Positions 11,289 to 23,200 of a DNA stretch of 64,000 bases are shown here, piece after piece. The DNA comes from Mesocentrotus franciscanus (Eukaryota; Echinodermata; Echinoidea; Camarodonta; Strongylocentrotidae). The translations under genes and the position numbers were made by a program. The first letter of the stretch is position 1. Each line of letters starts with the position of its first letter. The notes beneath the pieces were generated by a model. That model was not told where the DNA came from. It saw nothing but the letters and a program-made list of their open reading frames with translations, and made no database searches. The stretch is taken from assembly GCA_037976565.1 (NCBI GenBank), contig CP137679.1, positions 7,175,973 through 7,239,972 on the forward strand, in the 5' to 3' direction.

Positions 11289-14200
11289 CTACAAAAAATA
11301 AAAAAATAAAACAATACAATTTTATTTAAACCAAACTTGTTATACAGCATCATGGCTTGAACAATATTATTTTTCACATCAATTACTGTGTTAGTTCCTA
11401 AATTTGTGAAGGTTTCATTTTTGCAAATTTCATAATTGCTTAAAGAGCAATCCAACCCTTCTAATAAGTTCATTTGAATGAAAGCATAAAAATCAGAGAA
11501 AAAGAATGGCGTAAATTTGAAATAAATCGGACCAATATTAAGAAAGTTATGAGTGTTTGAAATATGAGATCACTACAGCTGTGCAAATCTCAAATCGGCA
11601 ATTTTGTCAGTGGATTGTGACGTAGTGACGGATTACTCTCCCGTTTGTCGAGTACAAAAATATCACTTATTTCTGTTTTTCTTCCCAAGTGCCTTCACCC
11701 TCGGGGCACTACTCAAACTATATCATGGAGAGCACATTATTACAGGTCCTCTAAAAAGAACAGACCATCCCAAGTCATACATTTATGAAAAGTTGAAATT
11801 TTAGTCCTTTTGAGTATTGGAGCAAATGGGAAAGTTGTACGCCACTACATCACATAGACATTATCAATTCAGCCAATTTGAAGAGCCCATACCTATAATA
11901 ATTGCAACTTTAAAAAAATTGTAACTTTCTAATTTTTTGTCCGATTTCATTCAAACTTTCATCAGTGTGCTTTTCTGATTTTTCTGCTTTATTCTAGACA
12001 AGTTTGCTATAAAGGTTGGATTTCCCTTTAAGGGTTGCGGAATTTAACAACACATGAAAATGAGCTTGCAGTGCTTGTTGGAACATGTAAATGTGCTGTA
12101 TTAAAAGTAGACTGTGTTAATTATTGGGAAAACACCATCTTCCAAAAGCTGTCTTGAAACCTGCTAAACATGAAATAAAAAATCAGTATCCGGCATCTTA
12201 TGCATTAATTGATACTGAGGAGAGGCTCTTCTTGGTCATATGCGTAATATTTTGTGCTAATGGCAGTTTATATGAGTCCAATATTACAAATATTCAAGAC
12301 AGTCATTATACCAGTGTTCCCATAGAAATTTGACAACCAAATTCAATGACTTTCCATGACCCATTTTCGCCTTTTCCATGACCTGATACCGGTACTATTT
12401 TGGTATGGGTTGCGGCAGCCAAGCCGCGTACAAATACCACATAGTGATATATATTATTTTCATGCTTGTGATCTCCTTTTGCCTCCCCTCATGCTTCCCA
12501 TGACTTAATTTCCAGGTTTTTTCCATGACATTGGGAACCCTGTTTGTAGATGGTCATTCTATACAGGTGGTCAGTAAAGCAGGTTGATTATAACTTACGG
12601 ATCAGTGGTGAAGCAAGCTATTCTCCTCTTCAGACCCTCAGCCTTTTGTTTTTCCAAAGCCTCCCTCCCCAAGAATGGAGTGTCCATCTTGAGCTTGCAG
12701 GTGAAGCCTAGTCCACTTTCTAGAGGGGTGTCATCAGAACGGAGGTCCCCATGCCAAAGCCTGTAACCTATAGGGTATACAGAATTATATCATTAACTTC
12801 CCTCCAAATAAATTGAGTGTCCAACTTTCTCTTGTATGTGACACTTAGACCACCTTCCATAGCTCTAGGTGTCATCAGAATGGAGGACCCGATGCCAATG
12901 TATAGAAAGGAATATTATCACAATACTCAAGAATGTACACATTCCTTCAAAAAAACTCAGCTTTTAAGTGAAGCCTGGTCTATTTTCTAAAAGGGTGTTC
13001 TTTTAGTTGCAGTCAGAGATATCTGAGTCAACATTGCTCGGGAAATTTCTTCCTTTTTCTTGTTTGTGTTCCTTATCAGAGACGTGCCCCTCTCTCTCCC
13101 ACCCCTATGAATAAAATTACAGATCAACCACTTCTATGACATAACACTAAAAATGTCCAGATACAGAATTGCCAACCCCATTTTTATTCAATGCATTTCA
13201 CCAGACATTTTCAAAATTAAAGAAAATAAAATAAAATTCTCACCCTTTTCCAAGCTGAGAGAATCTAGGGCCCTGTAACCGCCATTAGTGACACCATGTT
13301 TGGCGCCCTCTTGCATGACGGCTTGGTAAATGTCCACAGCTGCATCGTTACGTGAAGCTCCCATCCTAACTCCCTACGAAGGTCAACCTTATCGCTCTGA
13401 CCTGGTGACCCGCTATCATCATGATCTTGTGGGATGAGAAAGGGAATGCTTCGTTGCTGAAGTCAATGTCTGTTGCAAGGGCTTGGAGCAGTTCACGACT
13501 GATGAAAATAAATGAATGAATGATTAGTACTACAAAGTTGGTGAATGCTTTTGTGCAAAGAACTTTCATTTGCAATCGTCAATGGTATACACAAGAACAA
13601 ACAAAAACTGGAATCTTATGACATAAATAACATCACTAATTTTTTATGATCTATGTAGTTGTATGAGGAAGTTAAAGAAATTCCTGTTGTGTTTTGAATG
13701 GTCAAAACTAAAGCCTTGTGATAAACTGCTGTAGTTAACTGCAGCAGTTTATCACTGCTCTTTTTATAATAATTAAAAGCTTAAAAATAGTCATTGACTT
13801 GGTCATAACAAGGTAAAAAACCTTTATTTTCATGCAAATTGACTTGATGACATATGACATTTGACCTTCTTTTACCCCAACTATGATCAATTTGTCTAGC
13901 TATGGTGATGCACACTAATTGGTATTAGTGTGCATCACCATACTTCATGGCTCAAATCGTACTTGATACATGTACAATGGATTAACAGGGCTAAAACCAG
14001 AATCCTGGAAATCATCCATTATGACCTTTGACCTATTTACCCCAAGATCTAACCAGATTGTCTTAACCTATGGTGATGCATACTTGCACCAAGTTTGAAG
14101 TTCATACCTCGAATGGTTCTTGACATAATTGCTATAATGAGGCTAAATCTTGATTTTTCAGAAATTCACCTCTATGACCTTCGACCTATTTAGCGCCAAA

Positions 14201-17200
14201 ATTTAATCAGATCGTCTTTCAATAGTGATACATGCTATCACCAGGTATTACACTTTACGTCATCGTATTAAAAAAAGGCTGCGGTTTACTGCTGCATATC
14301 TGAACAAGGCTTTATGGTACTCTTACTACCATATATAACTAAACATATCAGACTGTAAAAGAATGTACCTGTGTAAACCTAACCCTAAACCTTATCTAAA
14401 ACTTAAATGCAACCCTAACCCTTCCCTATATCTTTGAGATAATAAAGCAGGAGCAAATGTCAGGTCACCTTACATGTAGGTAAGAGCAATATTACTTGGC
14501 TAGGACAATTGAGAAGTGGTATATTAATAATAACTACATTTACATTACACACATATCTATCATAGGGGATACTAACGGTGTCTAAAAAGTAATATTATTA
14601 CACTGGATTGACCCCAGCTGCCCTGAGGCGCTCAAAGCATTCAAAGAATGAATTCCTACCAGGTACCCAATTACACCTGGGTGGAGAGAGGCAAATGTAG
14701 ATCAGAGTCTTGTCAAAGGATATTAGTGCCATGGGACATGAACAGCAAATCATATGATCCACGGTCCATGCAGTTGACATATCTGCTATTGCAAAGAAAT
14801 TTCTCATAGCTGCCCTGAGGCACTTAAAGCATTCAAAGAATGAATTCCTACCAGGTACCCAATTACACCTGGGTGGAGAGTGGCAAAAGTAGATCAGAGT
14901 CTTGTCAAAGGATATTAGTGCCATGGGACACGAACAGCAAATCATATGATCCACGGTCCATGCAGTGACATATCTGTTATTGCAAATAAATTTCTCACCT
15001 TTTTCGTCCCTGGATGCTGATCACACCCAGCTCGTTCGTTACATCGACGATCTGACAATCAAACCTCTTATCTTGGATCTCAGTCTGCATGTGAGACTTG
15101 ACATGCTCGGCCACGCCTCCTCCAGCTGCCACATAGAAGCCCCGCCCTTCAAAGCTTGGAGCTAAGGGGCTGGAGACCGTCATGGGGTCAATGACGCTGA
15201 CAGTAAGGTCTCCCTCGGTGCCTCCAGCCTTGTTACACATGCATGTGTAGATGGTTGAACCTAATAAGATGAAAGAAACAATTTATTCTAGTAAAGGCAA
15301 ATAATGATTTGTGAGCTTTCTCTGTTTTTGTTTTTTAATCAATTTGAACAAATGACTTAAAAATTTCACAGCAGAAATGTCCCCTTAAAAGATGTGCTCT
15401 TCTAATGCCCTCATATTTGAAATTTGAAAAGAAATAGCTGCAAAGTTTAGACCAAACTTTCATGTAACACACGTGTGTGTAGTCCCATACACCCATTCCT
15501 GTGCCTAGTGTACGTAATTTTCAGCAAGACAGAGTCAATTTCTGTTAAAGACCTAACAATACACATCGATTCTTAGGTATTAATTTATCAAACTTCCAGA
15601 CAGGTTCTCTTTACAATGTAATACACCCTTTCACGGTTAAGGGCGCCATTTTAATTACGTAAACAAACCATTGACCTCTAGAGGTCAGTGGTTTAGGCGT
15701 AATTAAGATAGCACCCATGCAAATATGATGTGAGCGCACAGCGCAGGCAGTGATGTCATCAACGTTTTCAGATGTCTGCGCTATTACGCTAAACCTCTGA
15801 CCTCTAGAGGTCAATGGTTTGTTTACTCATAAATTAAAATGGCGCCCATGTGTGAGCATGCGCACTGTTGTAACCGTGAAAGGGTGTATTGCATGAGCAG
15901 GACTCGCCTTTAAACCAGACTCTATATATGTGTTTAAGGTCTACATACATACCAACGGGTTTGTCAAGGTTGTTGGTGAAGATCCAGTCTGCAGCGGCCT
16001 GTGAATCTGGCCCTGTCAGGTAGAACTGACCAAAGTAGGACATGTTGAAGACAGCTACAGCATTCCTTGCAGCTAAACACTCCTTGCCAATCTACAACCA
16101 AGGGCAAGAAACAATACATGTAACTAAACTTGAATGATGGAGCACTGTGGTGCATTGGTGAAGGCTCTTGACTCTCATACAAGAGGTCCTGGGTTCAATC
16201 CTTGCTCAGGGCTTCTTGAATCCTTGTTCATACCTGTCTCTTTACCTGGGCCCCGTCTTACAAAGAGTTACGATTGATCCAAATCAATCGCAAGTCCTAC
16301 AATCATCGCAAGTTTGCTGTCTCCTATCTCTTAGGCCCCCCAAGAAAATCATTTGGTTGTCCTCGACCGCTCGCTCGTCATTTTTGGCCCGCTCGTATTT
16401 TTATTTTTTTAAAGAATTTTTTAAAAATATATTTTTTTAAATATATATTTATTTTGGAGCAATTTTAAACGCCAAACATACCTTTTATGCATGTTGCAAG
16501 GATCAAAATGTGTCCCGTCGCCAATTTGGTCCTTTTAGTATGCAATTATGTCTTTAATAGAGAAGAGGAGGGAGTTCTCGGCCGGGTGGCAATTTTCGGT
16601 GGGTCCGTTGATGCGTGCATGGTAAAATCACTTTAAAATACATAGCATAACATACAAAACATATCAGAGGCACGCACAGGAGAACCACATTTGCAATGAA
16701 AAATGTATCCTTAAATATCACATTTTAGCGATGTAATCGGCAGTCCCGCTACCTGAATGTGAAAAATCTAATATGTTACCCGTGTCTGTAAGGAAGATGG
16801 GTACCAAAACCTAAGCTGTATTTCAATTATTTTTCAGATTTGGATCGCGATTTTTCGTGTACATCGCAAGATCAATAGTGCCTCACCACACGTATTAAAT
16901 CGTTGCAGTCTGAAACTATATATAGCGCACACACGATATCAGATACCAATTTCTGATCACCGCAGGGATAGTTTTCGCGCGGCGAGCTCTGGCATGGGAT
17001 ACCTGCTCGGCCGCGAAACGAACTATGGGCGTGACGTTTTATATGCAGACGAAAACTGCCTTGCTATAGCCGAAAACTACCTCGAAACAGCGAAAATGAA
17101 AATTAATATTGGCATGGCAATTCATGATTTTTGGCCGATTCTTTTGTTTTTAAATAATATTGGCTTCATGATTTGAACAAAAAATGAAAATAAATAGGAA

Positions 17201-20200
17201 GGAAAGAGTCCAAGTGAAGAAGAAAACAAATGGAGAAAAAAAAAATTATAAAAAAAAAAAATTAAAAAAAATCCGCCCGCCCCTACTTCAGAAAAGCAAT
17301 CGAGGACAACCAAACAACTTTTTTTGTTTGGCCTTATGTACATAGTTGTGATTGATATCAATCTCAAATAAGTTGCGATTGATATCAACTCTTTGTAAGA
17401 CAGGGTCCTGGTGTATTAGGCGAGGCGTCAAAAATAACCTTACCAGCTGGCGGCAGCCTCACGCGAAGGCTGGCTGAGGCTGCATTTCCAGCTGCAGCCG
17501 GACGGGGCAATTACTTTGCATTAATTAGCCCAGCCGGCTGGCGCCAGCTTGGGATATGAGCTTGAACCCAGAATCTTAATTAGCCCGGCCACCCCCAGCC
17601 TGCCGCCATACTCCTAAATTTGCTCAGCCAGCTGAAGCCGGACGGAGGTGATAAAAATTGCAGCTGGCTTCCGCCAGACGGAGGTGCTTAAAGTTGCAGC
17701 TGGCTTCAGCTGGACGGAGATGCTTCAAGTTGCAGCTGGCTGCAGCAGAACAGAGATGCTTGATGTTGCAGCTTGTTGCAGCGTCCTGAGCTTTCCATTG
17801 GCATTATGTCGAACAGGGCGCTCACTTGTCGATTGTGACGTCATTTATGTTTGCATCATGTTCCCTGCGGCCACGGCTGCGCCGTTTCAGGCCATCGTGG
17901 ACAAAACGGGATGGACGTGAAGCAACGAGGGGGAGATGGCCATGATAGACCTTGACAAAAACTTAGCAACACCTGATAAAACGCAGGGAACAAAGTGTAG
18001 ACGTAGATTTAAGCGTGATTGAGATAGCGGTTGCGTTTAATGATATCACACCTATTTTGTTACTGAGTCCCACCTTGTTTTTGTATGACTAGGTACGTTT
18101 GTAACAATATGAACAATTGTCTATTTGTAGAACCATGTCGTTGCTACAAACGCACCCAAAAAATATGAAATAAAATAATAATAATAATAATAATAACATT
18201 AAAAAATACTGGGGCGGTGATCGAATTCGCTCAAAAGAGACCTCAATGTTTTGGTTTATTCAAAATCATTGACAATTCAAGTGTAAAAATTCAAATATTT
18301 CATGTCATTTGATGTCTATATCCATTATTTTACATCATTTAAACATAGCGTCCACTAAGGGCGCGGACAAGACGCGGCAAAAAAATGATTCAACAACCGA
18401 ACCGCGTATTTTTGAAAGATTCCGTTCAATGTTTTTACGATTCTGAAACACTTCCTGGCGTTTTCGCACCTTTGGGAGAGGGCAAAATTTCCGTGAAATT
18501 TGGAGACCAAAATATGGACGCGGAAATTAACTTCCTAACACTTCGGCAAAGAAGAACAAAGAAATAAAAATTGAAAACCTGAAGCCCCCCTTCGCACGCT
18601 CGCCATTTTAAGTATCTAAACTTATTATTTAATGCTGTTCTTAAAAAAGAAATATTGAGATCTACCTGTTTCTTTTCCATATTGATGTCATTTCCATATG
18701 ATATAATGTCTTTCATTATAATTATCTCTCTGTGTCTATCACTCTTTATCCCTGTCTCTATCCATACACCCTCCTCTATTTTACATTTATATGTTTCTAC
18801 TTGCCCATTTCTTGCTGATATTTCCTTGACTTTTCATTTCTTGTTCGTCTTATTAAAAAAAAAAATTTTGTCTTGTTTGTCTCTCTCTCTCCTTTCTATC
18901 CCTTTCGTTCTCAACCTCTCCGTTTTCTCACCTCTCGCATTCCCTTCTTTACCCTCACAAATAAATGTAGATAAAGAAGATATGAGAGTGATATAGGTGA
19001 GAGATTTGACAATAAGAAAGAGATTTTTGTGTGAAAAGATGAGATACATTTGAAGAGCTTGATTCCAAAAGGAGCTAAATCCGTATTTTATCAAAATCGA
19101 GTTTTTTGTCTTAAAATAATGATTTCCTACATGGGGACAAAATGCACATTCTAAAATTTCACCAGGAAGTATGAACATTTTGAGGTACAATATCATGTTT
19201 CATTCCAAAAGGAGCTAAATCCAAATCGGTTTCATTCCAAAAGGAGCTAAATCCACTTTGGGTACTTATGAGTAGATCACCTTTTTTATTTCTCCACTTT
19301 CCCTTTAGTAATGTACCTTAATGTTAAAGGTGTCGCCCTGGACCAAAAATATATGAGAAGAAAAAAAATATAGCAGTTATTTCTGATTTTTACTAAATTT
19401 TTAGATTTGTGGATTTAGCTCCTTTTGGAATGAAACATGGATTTAGCTCCTTTTGGAATGAAACGCATTTAGCTCCTTTTGGAATGAAACTCGGATATGT
19501 TGTTTACTTTCTTTTCAAAGGGTATTTTTAGTTATGATTTTATTATTATTATTTAAAAGGAAAGGTTTGCTACTAATTTTGATAAATTTCAGTGATTTTA
19601 TTGAGAAAATATGACAATTTTTTGGTACAAAATCATGTTTCATTCCAAAAGGAGCTAAAACCACGAAAAATAAAAATCTAAAAATGTAGTAAAAATCAGA
19701 AATAACTGGCAATTTTTTGTAATCATATATTATTGGTCCAGGGTGACACCTTTAACATATATAACAACATCATTACGTCATTGGTAGCATAAAAAGGTCA
19801 CAAACAATTAGACTTTGATTACTTATTGCTTTTTTGGCTTTGGCCTCATTACAACATTGCATTCAGCTACATATGTATGAAGAGCTACGGTCAAGGCTTA
19901 ATGGCACACTTCCTGTCACATACAAAAGAAGCTTACTCTGAATGTAGCCTGCCATTGACCCTCGCCGGGGACAAAGGTCGTTGCCCTAGCTACAGACAGT
20001 GTTGTAGATCCTTACATAATACCTATTGTTCAGGGGGGATCCTATGTTCAAGGGGATAAAAGTAACACGGCGCAAATGTAACAGCGGCTCCCACTCCTAG
20101 TAGAAGCGCGATGTACGTATACGCCCTGCACAAAGCATGCGCATTTCATTGCCCGACATGCTGCCCTGAGGGTAGGCAGGTCAACACATCGAGGATTTTT

Positions 20201-23200
20201 TTACAGCCAAAACATCGGTTTTTTGGCACGGGAGTAAAATCTTCAATTACCTAAAATCAATTCTGGACAAATATGTGCTTGTGCTATCACTGTCATTTTT
20301 TAATGGTCAAAAAATAAGATTTTAGGCCTGTATTAGGCGAAATTTCAAGGACGAAATTTAATGCTAGGATACAAAAATATAAAATATGGCCGCCCTCCTA
20401 GGGGTGCAAATGTAACAACGTTATAACTAGTATAATTTTCCCCACGTAACTGGTATAAATCTAATGTAAATGAGTCAAGCATATGTCATAGACATAGTTT
20501 TTATTAACAATTATTATATTGGGGTTCTATAAAATACTGTTTAATTGATGAACATCTGTCCAGCGCGTAATCTTTAATAAAAATAAACATAAAAATAACT
20601 TTTCATGCAGGGATATGTGATTTGTAGGTACAACCTTCTACCCCATGCAACCTTATTCATACTATATAATACGCTAGTTTTCCGTATATAACATAATGTA
20701 ATAGTGAATGGGCGAATTGTGGTTCGACAAAAATTAATTCTATTTTTAAACTGCAAAAGAAAGCCACACGCATTTGTACAGGTTCGCATTTCTTAGCTCA
20801 CACTGCATGATCCTTTATTCTATAAACTTAAAACACCAAAAAAAAATCGATTTGAACACTATTCAGGTAGCAGTCATTATGTTTAAGTACATTTATAATC
20901 AACTTCCACCATCCTTTGATAACATGTTTAGGTTTAATAGTTCTGTTCATTCATACCCTACTCGCATATCTGGAAACTTCTATCCTACAAATCCCAAATT
21001 ATCAATAACACACAAATCTGTTAGACATTCAGGTCCGACATTTGGAATAATTTTCCCGACAACTTAAAGTCTTGTTCAACCATCTACTCCTTAGACGCTA
21101 CACTTAAACGACAAATAATACAATCATACGCTCCCCACTCTTTAAATTAGTACAATAAAACCGTGACTTATTTTATTCTTTATCATGCAACTGTTTTCTG
21201 CACCTGCAGTTTTCCCAAGAGAGTTATGTCGCCAATTTTTTTGTATGAGGCCGCCATCCATCTCCAGCCTAACCGCTCATGATGGTGGTCTCCTGCGTTC
21301 TAAATTACCTCTCTAATTTATTGAAAAATATTTCCTATATATTTCTCATCTTATTTGTATGCTTCGTACATGTTTATTGTATGATATAATTGTACATGAT
21401 TTTCTATTTAATTACTTTTGTAAACATTTTATTCATTGTATTTGTTTTTGTTCGAATTTTTGTACTTTGAATTTGAATTTGTATCTTTTCGAACGCAGAA
21501 ATAAAATCAAACAAACTACAGTATGTGGTTAAAACTGCCCCACGGGTGTGTTACAATTGCCTCGTGTTGTGGGGCAATTGTAACACTTCACTACCGGTTT
21601 TAAAATGATAATGGCTTCAAAATAGCTTGTTTTACTTAACTCAAACCTAGTCATATGTCATGCCAAGATATGCATCTTTCATTTCATATAACCTTAAGTA
21701 TATAACTATAATAAGTTAATATGTCAGAATTGGAAAAAGGTGTTACAATTGTCCCCGGTCTCCCTAAAGATCTAGGCCACTGGCTACACGGCAGGGGCGG
21801 ATCCAGCCGGTGGCGAGGGAGGTACCCCAATTCATGAGAAAATATTTAGCAGCGCATAAGTAGGGTGGGGGTAGTGAGCACTATCTTTGTTTTACTCAAC
21901 AACCCCCTTGAGCAAAAAACAAAGAGGGTAAAATTGTGGTTACCATCTTTATTGAACCTTTTTTTCCCAGGGGTGGGGGCCCGCCTTTTTTTATAGAGAA
22001 TTTTTGTTCGTTACCATCTTTAAAAACGTTATTTTGCCAAGGGTGGGGGCCCGAGCCCGAGCCCCCACCCTGGATCCGCCACTGCTACACAGAACAGTAG
22101 CAAGCCGAGAATGAATAGAATAAGTGAGTGGCCAACTGTCTTTGTGTTACGTTTATCTAGCGGTACAGTGCCCCCCACAATTTTAAAGTACCCCAAAAGT
22201 GCTTCTTTACATAGAACAAGTGCCCTTTCAACTTTGTAAGAAGTGCCCTTTGTACATAGGAAAAGTTCCATTTTTACTTTGACGAGTGCCCCTATTAATT
22301 TGTAGAAGTGCCCTTCCCTTTTATGTCATGATCATCATTATTTTGGCTTTCCATTTTTGGCTTTCCTCTTTCGTAAATTACCCTTTACAACATTGCATTC
22401 AGCTACATGTATGGAGAGCTACGGTCAAGACTTAATAGCACGCTTCCTGTCACATACAAAAGAAGCTTACTCTGAATGTGGCCTGCCATTGACCCTAGCT
22501 ACAGGCAGAGATCCTTACATAATACCTTTTGTTCAGGGGGATCCCCCTTGAACATAGGATCCCTGAACAATAGGTATTACGTAAGGATCAAATTAAGCCA
22601 CTGGCTACAGAGTACAGGGAGCAGTAGCAAGTTGAGAATGATATAGAATAAGTGAATGGCCAACTGTCTTAGCGTTACGTTTAGCTAGCGGTACAGTGTC
22701 CCCTCCCCCCACTTTTTCAACTGCCCCAAAAGTGCCCCTTTGTTCGTAGAAAAAGTCCCCATTTTTCTCTGACAAGTGCCCCTATTAATTTGTAAAAGTG
22801 CCCTTCCCTTTTCAACTCTGATAAGTGCCCCTTTATTTTGACACGCGCCCTTTTCCTTCGACGAGTTCCTATTTTCCTTTGCAATAGGTGTCCATTTTCC
22901 ATTCTCATAAGTGTCCTTTTAATCTCTAGTAAGTATCCCTCTTTAGGTACGAGAAGTGTCCCTCTTCACTTTTGATAAATGCCCCCATTAAAATCTATTA
23001 AAATCTGATCGGTGCCCATTTTCTTTCAACTAATGTTTTTTTCATCCCTCTCTCTCTCTCTTTCTCTCAATATCTTTCCACTGCCCCCTTTATGTTTCTC
23101 GTCTCTTTCTTTCATTGTGTTCCACTCTTACCTTATTTATTTTTCTTTTCCTCTCCGTTTCATAACCTTTCTACTTCTCATTTCTATTTCTTTCACTATG

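Noticed and set aside
16168..16200. tRNA gene at the CTCATACAAGAGGTCCTGGG stretch
   Set aside because: Has A/B-box-like sequence but no complete cloverleaf or acceptor stem; treated as a SINE head.
18385..18567. 60-codon frame inside the 9.5-kb composite
   Set aside because: Too short, no recognised motif, no relative in the window.
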